Shown in pieces: positions 26,129 to 32,900 of a stretch of 63,734 nt of DNA. Both the position numbers and the translations under genes were made by a program. Position 1 is the stretch's first letter. Every line of letters begins with the position of its first letter. Below the pieces are notes generated by a model, which ran no database searches, was not told the origin of the DNA, and saw only the letters and a program-made list of their open reading frames with translations. Source of the stretch: Acidobacteriota bacterium. Lineage in GTDB: Bacteria; Actinomycetota; Acidimicrobiia; Acidimicrobiales; Palsa-688. Where the stretch lies: NCBI GenBank assembly GCA_028876385.1, contig JAGWSF010000095.1, forward strand, positions 1 through 63,734, read 5' to 3'.

Positions 26129-26362
26129 ATGAAGGTTTGGATCGACCAGGATCTCTGCACCGGCGACGGTCTCTGCGAGGAGATCGCTCCTGCAGTCTTC
26201 ACGCTCCTCGACGATGGGCTCTCCTATGTCAAGGAGGGTGACAAGGTGTTCGACAACCCCGGCGGCCACGACGGGCTGGCGGTGGTGCCGGACGGCATGG
26301 AGGACGCCACCAAGGAAGCCGCCGAGGAGTGCCCCGGCGAGTGCATCTTCATCGAGGAGTAA
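26129..26362 (+). CDS. [3Fe-4S]-type ferredoxin
   Basis: 77 residues from ATG 26129. Cys10 and Cys16 (DLCTGDGLCEEIAPAVF) and Cys68 followed by Pro (ECPGEC) form the three-ligand pattern of monocluster 3Fe-4S ferredoxins that serve P450s and other oxygenases; Cys72 is an extra cysteine. The protein is very acidic, typical for such carriers, and has about 15 residues more between the Cys groups than most. No P450 gene is in the window. It is divergent from arc and convergent with the MarP-like gene. Confidence 0.85.
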   Translation: MKVWIDQDLCTGDGLCEEIAPAVFTLLDDGLSYVKEGDKVFDNPGGHDGLAVVPDGMEDATKEAAEECPGECIFIEE

Positions 26363-26365
26363 CAC

Positions 26366-26394
26366 GGCGCTGACCGCGGGCGCTTGACAGCGCC
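26366..26394. terminator. possible bidirectional hairpin between convergent genes
   Basis: A perfect 7-bp inverted repeat (ggcgctg/cagcgcc, 15-base loop) sits between the stops of the ferredoxin and the MarP-like gene. No T-run follows on either side, so termination is only suggested by position. Confidence 0.4.
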
Positions 26395-26416
26395 CCGTCG
26401 GGTCACCTCCCGGGCG

Positions 26417-27592
26417 TCAGCCGGTGATCAAGCAGTGCCCGGTGGAAGCGTCGGGATTCCTGGGCTCGGTGAGGGCCTGGCGCAGCTCGCTCGAGTCGAT
26501 GGCGTAGGCCGTGCCCGGTGAGTTGGCCGATATGGCGAACGCCACGCCGATGACCTGCCCTGAGGTGTCGACCAGCGCCCCGCCCGAGTCCCCGTGGGCC
26601 AGGGAGGCGGCCAGCACGAGAATGGCCCTCTGGACATTGTGGGTGTCGTAGAGGTCGGTACCGACGGCGTTCTCCTTGGTCGAGACCTGCGCCGGGGCGA
26701 TCCTCACCTGGTCCACCCCCTCGGGGTGGCCGAACACCGCGCCGAGCTGACCGAGGCTCGGGGTGGCGATGGGCAGCGGGGCCTCGCCCAGGTGCGGTAC
26801 GGCGAGCAGGGCCAGGTCCAGGTTGGGGTCGTACATGACCACTCTCGCCGCCGCGGTGGTCCCCGAGGGGAGGAGCACCGACGTGGCTCCGATGGGCTCT
26901 CCGGCCACCACGTGGGCGTTGGTCGCGACCAGGTCGGTCCCGACGGCGAAGCCGCTCCCCTCGATGATCTGCCCGCACGCCTGGCCCTGGACCTTCACCG
27001 TGGAGGACTGGACGTCAGCCGCGACCGCCTGGCTGAGGGGGATGTTGGCGGGCGGCGGCCCGGAGGCCCGGTTGGGCTGGAGAACCGCGAACACCTCGGG
27101 ACTGCCGTTGCCGATGACCCGGCGCAGGAGCTGCAGCGCCGACGGCGGCGGCGGCAGGTCGCGCGACACCAGCCGGGAGATGGAAGAGCCGATGACGGCC
27201 CGGGACGGCCATCCGGAGACCTGGGCGAGGGAAGGAATCAGCAGCCAGAGGATCGCGAACACCCCCGCCGCCCCGACCACCGCGCCCACCGCCCGGTCGA
27301 CGAGACGAACCGGTCCGAGGGGCAGAATCCGGTGGAGCTGCCCTCCGGCGAGCAGGCCCACCGCCTGGCCGACCATGGCGCCCCCCACCAGGATCACCAC
27401 CGCCACGACCAGCACTGTGGTGGGCGAGCTGTTGCTCAGGTGGGAGACGACCGTGGGCAGCAGCTTCACCGCCAGGTAGACGCCCAGGGCCATCCCCAGC
27501 CAGGAGATCACCCGGGCGAGGAAGCCGAGACGGTAACCCCCCACGGCGGCCATTACGGCGACGCCGAGGATCACCAGGTCGAGGGTGTCCAT
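26417..27592 (-). CDS. MarP-like membrane serine protease (CvpA + trypsin-like)
   Basis: 391 residues from ATG 27592 with a GGGAGGG upstream. Four membrane helices at about 1-120 form a CvpA-type domain; the rest is a periplasmic chymotrypsin-fold protease. The triad is visible as His227 (VATNAHVVAG), Asp259 (NLDLALL) and Ser336 (HGDSGGAL). Cys206 and Cys387 match in position the disulfide pair that stabilises mycobacterial MarP, a protease needed for acid and oxidative stress survival through a peptidoglycan hydrolase. It directly follows trmI with no gap (stop of trmI at 27593), so the two are likely cotranscribed. Confidence 0.92.
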   Translation of the reverse strand: MDTLDLVILGVAVMAAVGGYRLGFLARVISWLGMALGVYLAVKLLPTVVSHLSNSSPTTVLVVAVVILVGGAMVGQAVGLLAGGQLHRILPLGPVRLVDRAVGAVVGAAGVFAILWLLIPSLAQVSGWPSRAVIGSSISRLVSRDLPPPPSALQLLRRVIGNGSPEVFAVLQPNRASGPPPANIPLSQAVAADVQSSTVKVQGQACGQIIEGSGFAVGTDLVATNAHVVAGEPIGATSVLLPSGTTAAARVVMYDPNLDLALLAVPHLGEAPLPIATPSLGQLGAVFGHPEGVDQVRIAPAQVSTKENAVGTDLYDTHNVQRAILVLAASLAHGDSGGALVDTSGQVIGVAFAISANSPGTAYAIDSSELRQALTEPRNPDASTGHCLITG

Positions 27593-28606
27593 CTATCCGT
27601 ACCCTCCCGTACCGGACCGTGAGCCCTGCTCGGCGGACCGGCCCGGCTCGACGCCGTCGGTAGCATCGGTGCCGTCGCTCGCGTCATGCGGTTCGATCGG
27701 GTCAACGCCGCCGCCCGGATCGGCGGGGTCGATGGCGTCGGCGGGGTCGATGGCGTCGGCGGGGTCGATGGCGTCGGCGGGGTCGATGGCGTCGGCGGGG
27801 TCGATGGCGTCGGCGGGGTCACCTTCCGACCCGGCGGGGGTCAGGAGACGGGCCGAGGTGAGGAAACCGGTGTGGGCCACCATGCGATGATCGGGGCGCA
27901 CCGACTGCCCCTCGACGTGCCAGCCCCGCTGCAGGATTTCCACCGTCTCGGCCATGCCGAAGCCACTTCTCGCCAGGGTCTCGCGCAAGGTGCTCACCTG
28001 GCCGATCGTGGGCAGGTAGGAGACCAGGATGCCGCCCGGGCGCAGGGCCGATTCGGCGGCCTTCACCAGCCGCCACGGCTCGGGGAGGTCGAGCACCATC
28101 CGGTCGAAGTCCTGCTCGTCGATGCCCTCGTAGGCGTCGCGCACGGTCACCTGGTAGCGCTCGAGGGCCTCGGGACCGAGGAACCCGGCCACGTTGGCCT
28201 GGGCCCGGGCCGCGAAGTCCTCCCTCAACTCGTAGCCGGTGACTACCGCCCCGGCCCGCAGCAGCGTCATCGACAGTGCCCCCGAGCCCAGGCCCGACTC
28301 GAAGACCCGGGCCCCGGGGAACACGTCGGCCATGATCAGGATGGGACCCAGATCCTTGGGATAGATGACCTGGGCGCCACGGGGCATCTTCAGCACCACC
28401 TCGGCGAGCGTGGGCCGGACGGCCACGTAGCGGGCCCCGCGACTGGACCTGACGGTGGTTCCCTCCGGCGCCCCGATCAGGACATCGTGGTCCACCGGCC
28501 CGGAGTGGGTGTGGAATTCCCCCCCGACGGCCAGGGTCACGAGATAGCGCCGGCCCTTGGAGTCGAAGAGCAGGATCCGCTCGCCGGCGCGGAAGTGGCG
28601 GCTCAC
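27593..28606 (-). CDS. trmI: TrmI, tRNA (adenine-58-N1)-methyltransferase
   Basis: 337 residues from GTG 28606, overlapping the ttuA-like stop by 4 bp. The N-terminal beta domain (HFRAGERILLFDSKGRRYLV) precedes a Rossmann methyltransferase with SAM loop VFESGLGSGALSMTLL and catalytic-site DRMVLDLPEPW; KMPRGAQVIYPKDLG is conserved in the family. The tetramer methylates A58 in the tRNA T-loop. The C-terminal 60 residues are a non-conserved tail carrying five copies of PADAID encoded by an 18-bp tandem repeat, then Asp/Gly-rich sequence; this extension is unusual for TrmI (normally about 255-280 residues). Confidence 0.93.
   Translation of the reverse strand: MSRHFRAGERILLFDSKGRRYLVTLAVGGEFHTHSGPVDHDVLIGAPEGTTVRSSRGARYVAVRPTLAEVVLKMPRGAQVIYPKDLGPILIMADVFPGARVFESGLGSGALSMTLLRAGAVVTGYELREDFAARAQANVAGFLGPEALERYQVTVRDAYEGIDEQDFDRMVLDLPEPWRLVKAAESALRPGGILVSYLPTIGQVSTLRETLARSGFGMAETVEILQRGWHVEGQSVRPDHRMVAHTGFLTSARLLTPAGSEGDPADAIDPADAIDPADAIDPADAIDPADAIDPADPGGGVDPIEPHDASDGTDATDGVEPGRSAEQGSRSGTGGYG
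27722..27820 (+). repeat. 18-bp tandem repeat in trmI, 5.5 copies
   Basis: ggcggggtcgatggcgtc is repeated exactly five times at 27722-27811 with a half copy to 27820. On the minus strand it encodes PADAID repeats in the tail of TrmI. The identity between copies points to recent expansion and possible copy-number variation without frameshift. Confidence 0.95.
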
Positions 28607-29607
28607 GGTCGGGCCGGTTCGGTGCTGCGCCGCACGACGGGCGGCGCCACCGCCACCTCGGCCGGGGTCGAAGCGCCGGCGGGCCCGGGCTCGGCGGGGC
28701 CGACCCGCCCGCCGGCCCGCTCGACCAGCTTGCAGAAGGCGCACACCTCACTCACCGTCGGCGACCCGCACCCCGGGCAGGGGTGGAGGCCATCCCGCTC
28801 CGCCTCGGCGACCGGTGCGACCAGGGGAGCTATCCGGTCCAGGAACCCGAACAGGAAGGCCGCCTTGGACCCGGGCGAACGGTCCTCGATCTCGTTGAGG
28901 GCGTTCTTGTAACCGAGGTGACGGTTGCCCTCGGCCATCGGGCACTCCTCGACGATGTAGTCGATCCCCCTCAGCACGCAGTAGGCGGCCATCTCGCGCT
29001 CCCCCAGGCGTACCAACGGTTTCACCTTGCGGACGAACCCATTGCCGGCCGGCAGGACGGGGTGCTGGCGCCCGAGGTAGGCGACGTCCCACCGGAGGGT
29101 ATTGCCGAACAGCACGGCTGCCTCGTCGTCGAGATTGTGGCCGGTCGCGACGGCATCGTAGCCACCGTCGAGGGCCGCCTGGTTGAAGAGGTGACGCTTG
29201 GAGAGGCCGCACGCCGAGCACGGCGCCCGGCGGGCCGCCGCGGCGCCCGCCGGGATGTCGTAGCCGTACGACTCGCGCAGGTCCACCTCCACCAGCTCGG
29301 CGCCCCGCGCCGTCGCGAACCGGCGGGCGTAGCCGCCCGACTCATCGGAGTACGAACCGATCCCCAGGCCGATGTAGAGCCCGTCGGCGCGGTAGCCGAG
29401 GTCGAGCAGCAGGTCCCAGAGAGCCAACGAGTCCTTGCCGCCCGATACGGCCACGAGCACCCGGTCGTCCGGCCCGAACATGGTGTAGGACTCGATGGCC
29501 CGAACGACCTGGTCGCGGCAGTGCTTGACGAAGCAGGTGCCACAGAAGCCGGCGTTGTGGCGTCGGACATCGATGACCGCCGGCTCCCGGCACACCCGGC
29601 ACTTCAC
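28603..29607 (-). CDS. ttuA: TtuA-type tRNA 2-thiolation enzyme
   Basis: 334 residues from GTG 29607, overlapping the ubiquitin-like gene by 4 bp. N-terminal zinc finger CRVCREP...FCGTCF, PP-loop [10 protein letters not shown] at about 50-60, cluster-ligand PCSACGL plus a later EECPMAEGN, and a C-terminal zinc finger CPGCG...CAFC are the order seen in TtuA, the enzyme that thiolates m5U54 using a Ubl thiocarboxylate sulfur donor and an Fe-S cluster. CTU1/TtcA relatives share parts, but the paired zinc fingers and Ubl neighbour favour TtuA. The last 45 residues are a Pro/Ala-rich extension. Confidence 0.85.
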   Translation of the reverse strand: MKCRVCREPAVIDVRRHNAGFCGTCFVKHCRDQVVRAIESYTMFGPDDRVLVAVSGGKDSLALWDLLLDLGYRADGLYIGLGIGSYSDESGGYARRFATARGAELVEVDLRESYGYDIPAGAAAARRAPCSACGLSKRHLFNQAALDGGYDAVATGHNLDDEAAVLFGNTLRWDVAYLGRQHPVLPAGNGFVRKVKPLVRLGEREMAAYCVLRGIDYIVEECPMAEGNRHLGYKNALNEIEDRSPGSKAAFLFGFLDRIAPLVAPVAEAERDGLHPCPGCGSPTVSEVCAFCKLVERAGGRVGPAEPGPAGASTPAEVAVAPPVVRRSTEPARP

Positions 29608-29804
29608 TGCGCGCCCCCCGAGATCACGGGGCGCACCTCGACGGTGGACTCGTCGGTTATGCGGGCGTCGCCGGTGACCAGGGTTCCGTCCACGATCACC
29701 AGCACGGACTCCCGGTTGAGCTCGAGGCGGCCGAGCAGGGTGGTCACCGTCATCGGCCCGGGGACGTCGATCTCCCGCGACGGGTTGCGAAGCTGAACTC
29801 TCAC
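29604..29804 (-). CDS. ThiS/MoaD-like ubiquitin-fold protein (TtuB-like), ends SGGAQ
   Basis: 66 residues. The small beta-grasp pattern ([52 protein letters not shown]) fits ThiS/MoaD/TtuB sulfur carriers, and [12 protein letters not shown] matches their central strand. The gene overlaps the TtuA-type gene by 4 bp, so it should be its sulfur donor. Such carriers normally end in GG, which is adenylated; here GG is followed by Ala-Gln before the stop. Either these residues are removed first or the GG is not used in the usual way. Confidence 0.8.
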   Translation of the reverse strand: MRVQLRNPSREIDVPGPMTVTTLLGRLELNRESVLVIVDGTLVTGDARITDESTVEVRPVISGGAQ

Positions 29805-29811
29805 GGGCCCG

Positions 29812-30090
29812 CTAGGGAAGCGGGGCGGCTTCGTGGGCGATACGGATGACCTGGCCGGGGCCCAGCTTCTCCGAGAAGACCAGCTCGGCCTCCTTGCGCC
29901 AGGCCCGGCCGGCCAGGAAGCCGAGTAGGGCCAAGCCTCCGACGCCGGCCCACAACGGGCTGCCGTCCATGACGCCGCGACGCCAGCCCTCCCGCATCCC
30001 CCGCAGGACCAACCTGCTCATCAGGCTCCTCGTCACGGGGTGGGCCGAGCCGGAACGGCCCCCGGGAGCACCACTTCGCCCGCTGATCAC
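29812..30090 (-). CDS. small conserved membrane-anchored protein
   Basis: 92 residues if read from GTG 30090, which overlaps the previous stop by 4 bp; an ATG at 30021 would give 69 residues. One weak membrane helix ([19 protein letters not shown]) is followed by [20 protein letters not shown]. The basic N-terminal part ([16 protein letters not shown]) would be cytoplasmic. I do not recognise a family. It lies between the small membrane protein and the TtuB-like gene, tightly packed with both. Confidence 0.6.
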   Translation of the reverse strand: MISGRSGAPGGRSGSAHPVTRSLMSRLVLRGMREGWRRGVMDGSPLWAGVGGLALLGFLAGRAWRKEAELVFSEKLGPGQVIRIAHEAAPLP

Positions 30091-30332
30091 AGCCTCCTGA
30101 TCTCCACCCAGGTCGACTTGCGACGACCCTTGCGCCGACCCAGGTAGAAGGCCACACCGACGAGCACCACCACGCCGACCACGGCTCCTATGACCACTAC
30201 CGGCTTGGCCTTCTCGGTGGTCTCGTCGGCGTCGCCGCGGATGTCCTCGAGCTTGGACTGGATGTCACGCAGCTCGATGCGGCCCCCGGGACCCGAGCCC
30301 TGCACCGGGCGGCTGGGAAGCTTGGGGCTCAT
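30087..30332 (-). CDS. small membrane protein with cytoplasmic basic tail
   Basis: 81 residues. The N-terminal half is hydrophilic with a short charged helix (IELRDIQSKLEDIRG); a membrane helix (VVVIGAVVGVVVLVGVAFYL) is followed by [17 protein letters not shown]. Proteins with this layout are common beside holin-X-like genes in actinobacteria, function unknown. It overlaps both neighbours by 4 bp, so the three membrane proteins are made together. Confidence 0.65.
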   Translation of the reverse strand: MSPKLPSRPVQGSGPGGRIELRDIQSKLEDIRGDADETTEKAKPVVVIGAVVGVVVLVGVAFYLGRRKGRRKSTWVEIRRL

Positions 30333-30721
30333 CCGCGCCGGGTCCTCAGGGCGTCATCGCCCTTGACGATCCGCAGAACGGCCCAGGCCAGACCGCTCAC
30401 GGCGACGACCACCCCGCCGAGATAGGGCACCCAGGTGAGATTGCCGGTCAGGTGGGGGGCGGTCTCGGCCTGTACGACCCGGACCGCGGTGAGCGTCAGC
30501 ATGGCGCCGCCGACCGCGAACAGCACCGCTCCGGCCACCCCCCAAGCCACGTAGCGCCCGAGGTTCTTCAAGGGCGCGATGGTTTCCTGCTTGGCGTAGG
30601 CGACGACGAGCGCCGCCAGTTCGCTCAGATGGGTCCCGAACCCGTCTCCGTCCCCGCCGTTTCGATCAGGGCGGCCGGAACCCGGCGAGCCGCTCGTCCC
30701 AGGGGTGTCAGCACCGGTCAC
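30329..30721 (-). CDS. holin-X-like (superfamily III) two-TM membrane protein
   Basis: 130 residues from GTG 30721. After a Gly/Asp-rich N-terminus comes LSELAALVVAYAKQETIAPL, then two membrane helices (VAWGVAGAVLFAVGGAMLTLT and VPYLGGVVVAVSGLAWAVLRI). This is the layout of the chromosomal actinobacterial Holin-X family, which despite its name is not tied to prophages and has no settled function. No phage genes are nearby. It starts 13 bp after the Lon-domain gene. Confidence 0.7.
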   Translation of the reverse strand: MTGADTPGTSGSPGSGRPDRNGGDGDGFGTHLSELAALVVAYAKQETIAPLKNLGRYVAWGVAGAVLFAVGGAMLTLTAVRVVQAETAPHLTGNLTWVPYLGGVVVAVSGLAWAVLRIVKGDDALRTRRG

Positions 30722-30734
30722 AATCCAGTCATCC

Positions 30735-31361
30735 TTACCGCCCTTCCAGACGGAATGCAAGCAGCGCCGTCGCATCGCGCACCAGGCGGTCGAGCAGCAG
30801 CAGCCGATCGTGGCGGCTGGGCGCCGAAAGCAGGCCCTGACGGTCGAGCGGCCCGAGCGGGGCTCGGGCGCAGAGCTCCCACGCCGCCACCACCGGCTGG
30901 TCGGAGAGGGGGAAGCCGGGACCCCCAACCTGCTCCCCCAGCTCCCCGGCAAGGGACAAAGCGTGGCGTACCGATAGCTCGAGGGCGTCCAGCAGGGGAC
31001 CGTCGGCCGGGTCCCAGTCCTCGTCGGCGCGCTCTTCCACGATGGCCTGCGGATACGGGTCATCGTCGAGCCAGCGCTCGACCGAGAAGCGGTGCGAGCC
31101 GACGAATATGGCCACCCAGCGCCCGTCTCCCAGGCGCTCGGACTCGATCAGGTGGGCGACGGTGCCCACCGTCGCCCGCTGGTCCCCACCCCCGACCTCA
31201 CTGCCCCGCTCGATCATGACCACCCCCATCTCGGCGCTCGAGCCGAACGCCGTGAGGGTCTCCATGAGCAGCCGGTAGCGGTCCTCGAACACGTGGAGAG
31301 GCAGGATCTGGGTAGGTACCAGCGGACTGCCGAGGGGGAACACCGGCAGGTAACGGCTCAT
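30735..31361 (-). CDS. LON peptidase substrate-binding-domain protein
   Basis: 208 residues from ATG 31361. LPVFPLGSPLVPTQILPLHVFEDRYRLL and GVVMIERGSEVGGGDQRATVGTVAHL (shown as separate segments in the protein's first 75 residues) match the N-terminal domain of Lon, with a helical C-terminal part. There is no AAA or protease domain, so this is the free-standing family common in actinobacteria and cyanobacteria. Its function is unsettled; protein binding is the likely activity. It heads the run of three small membrane proteins and the tRNA modification genes. Confidence 0.85.
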   Translation of the reverse strand: MSRYLPVFPLGSPLVPTQILPLHVFEDRYRLLMETLTAFGSSAEMGVVMIERGSEVGGGDQRATVGTVAHLIESERLGDGRWVAIFVGSHRFSVERWLDDDPYPQAIVEERADEDWDPADGPLLDALELSVRHALSLAGELGEQVGGPGFPLSDQPVVAAWELCARAPLGPLDRQGLLSAPSRHDRLLLLDRLVRDATALLAFRLEGR

Positions 31362-31566
31362 CGTGGTCCCGCTCCGGTCCCGACGTCGAGCACGCCGGCC
31401 TCCCCCCACCCCGATCCGGCGTCGAGGAAGCTTTCCATGACCGTGATGAATACCCTCTCCGCTCCCCCGATCGCCACTCCGCCCCGGCAGCCGGCCCGAT
31501 TCTGCCCCGGATGGGACCAACGGCTCAACACGGGCCGCCTGCCCCGGTGGTGCACCGGCGGTCGGG

Positions 31567-31572
31567 TAAGTT
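31567..31572 (+). promoter_or_regulatory. -10-like element, possible leaderless desaturase
   Basis: TAAGTT ends 7 bases before the GTG start at 31580; no Shine-Dalgarno is visible in between or upstream. Confidence 0.4.
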
Positions 31573-31579
31573 GCCGGCC

Positions 31580-32332
31580 GTGACAAACATCTTGGTGGCG
31601 GTAGTAGTTGGTCTGGCCACGTGCCAGGTGGCCATCTTCCTCACCACCATCTTCTTGCACCGCACCCTGTCGCATCGGGCCATCACCATGTCGCCGGGGC
31701 TGCGTTTCGCCTGCCGGTTCCTCACCTGGATCAGCACCGGGGTGCGGCCCCGTCAGTGGGTCGGGGTGCACCGGCGTCACCATGCCTACACCGACATCGA
31801 GGGGGACCCCCACTCGCCCAAGCTGGAAGGCTTCTGGCACGTCCAGGTCGGAAACGTCGTGCTCTACCGGCGGGTGGCCAAGGACGGCGTGACCGTAGAG
31901 AAGTACGCCAAGGACATGCCGGCCGACCGCTGGGACCGGGTCCTTTTCGACCACGCCCTGCTCGGTCTGGCCATCGGTATCGCCGGCCTCTACTTCGTCT
32001 TCGGCATGAACTGGGAGATGACCGCCATCGCCTCGGGCGTGCACGCGGTGGCCTACCTCGGCCTCAACTCGGCGGTCAACGCCGTGGGTCACACGTTCGG
32101 CAAGCGCCCCTTCGAAGGTCTGGCCACCAACTCCCAGTGGCTGGCCTGGCTGACCGGAGGCGAGGGCCTCCACAGCAACCACCACGCCGCGCCCACCTCG
32201 GCCCGGCTGTCGTTCGCCCGGCGCGAGATCGACCCGGCGTGGTGGGTGGTGGCGCTGGCCGGCCGACTGAAGTGGCTCACCGTCCGCCACGCCGAACCCC
32301 GGCTCACCGCCAACGCCCAACGGGCCGCTTGA
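31580..32332 (+). CDS. acyl-CoA/fatty acid desaturase, membrane di-iron type
   Basis: 250 residues from GTG 31580. The three histidine boxes are visible: HRTLSH (His27, His32), HRRHH (His64, His67, His68), and EGLHSNHHA near residue 213, in membrane-helix surroundings typical of delta-9 desaturases. The enzyme inserts a cis double bond in saturated fatty acyl chains, tuning membrane fluidity, using O2 and an electron donor. The ferredoxin encoded at 26.1 kb is a conceivable but unproven donor. It is shorter than many family members, losing mainly the N-terminal helices. Confidence 0.9.
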   Translation: MTNILVAVVVGLATCQVAIFLTTIFLHRTLSHRAITMSPGLRFACRFLTWISTGVRPRQWVGVHRRHHAYTDIEGDPHSPKLEGFWHVQVGNVVLYRRVAKDGVTVEKYAKDMPADRWDRVLFDHALLGLAIGIAGLYFVFGMNWEMTAIASGVHAVAYLGLNSAVNAVGHTFGKRPFEGLATNSQWLAWLTGGEGLHSNHHAAPTSARLSFARREIDPAWWVVALAGRLKWLTVRHAEPRLTANAQRAA

Positions 32333-32376
32333 CCGGTGCCGGGCCACCCCGGTCGCTCGGCTAGCCTCCGCGCCAA

Positions 32377-32766
32377 ATGGACATCCTCTCAGCACTGTTC
32401 GCCGAGAACATCGATCTGAGACCGGTACCCGGTCCCTCCACCCGCATAGACCTGACGGGGATCATGTTCTCCCTGCCCGCCCCGAGCCAGCCGCCCGTGG
32501 CCGTCAGCCCTCACCTGATCGTCTTCATCCGCTGCCGGCCCGACGAGGAGGGTCAGGGGGTGCTGGAGGTGATCTTCCGGGACGAGGCGGGCGAGCAGGT
32601 CGCCCGCAATGTGTCGCCGTTCCAGGTCGAGCCCGGGAAGTTCACCTACCGCCTGGTCCGAGGCGAGCTGGAGTACCGCGCTTACGGGACGATCGAGGCC
32701 CACTGCCGGCTGCTGCCCGACGGTCCCGCCACCGTCGTCCCGCTCACCCTTCTGCCTCCCGTCTGA
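32377..32766 (+). CDS. conserved hypothetical protein, beta-rich
   Basis: 129 residues from ATG 32377 (TAGCCT 9 bases upstream could be a -10). The sequence alternates beta strands (IDLTGIMFSLPAPSQPPVAV, SPHLIVFIRCRPDEE, GVLEVIFRDEAGEQVARN, FTYRLVRGELEYRAYGTIEA) suggesting an immunoglobulin-like sandwich, reminiscent of DUF6941-type proteins. I cannot name a function. It lies between the desaturase and transketolase genes in the same direction, 134 bp before the latter. Confidence 0.65.
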   Translation: MDILSALFAENIDLRPVPGPSTRIDLTGIMFSLPAPSQPPVAVSPHLIVFIRCRPDEEGQGVLEVIFRDEAGEQVARNVSPFQVEPGKFTYRLVRGELEYRAYGTIEAHCRLLPDGPATVVPLTLLPPV

Positions 32767-32887
32767 GCGTCCCGGGGCCCCCGTCCGGGTTCCCCGTGCC
32801 GCCCAGAACCTGGGGCCGCCCGGCCCGCCCGCGGCACCCGGAGCCGGGCCCAACGGGCCATCGTACGGGAGGGGATGCCGGCGTGGG

Positions 32888-32893
32888 TAGGGT
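32888..32893 (+). promoter_or_regulatory. -10-like element, possible leaderless tkt
   Basis: TAGGGT ends 7 bases before the tkt ATG. This would place the transcript start of the whole tkt-to-fixA run on the ATG itself. A GGGAGGGG some 30 bases upstream is too far to act as a ribosome site. Confidence 0.45.
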
Positions 32894-32900
32894 TGGCCTC

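Noticed and set aside
27722..27820. Possible CRISPR array
   Set aside because: Repeats are directly adjacent with no spacers, and are in frame within trmI.
30329..30721. Prophage remnant because of the holin-like protein
   Set aside because: Holin-X proteins are common chromosomal genes in actinobacteria, and no other phage genes are present.
31358..31438. Short minus-strand ORF (about 26 codons) ending in an ATGA overlap with the Lon-domain gene and containing VLDVGTGAG
   Set aside because: It resembles a methyltransferase SAM loop only by chance; too short for a domain and without a ribosome site. A leader peptide is possible but unsupported.
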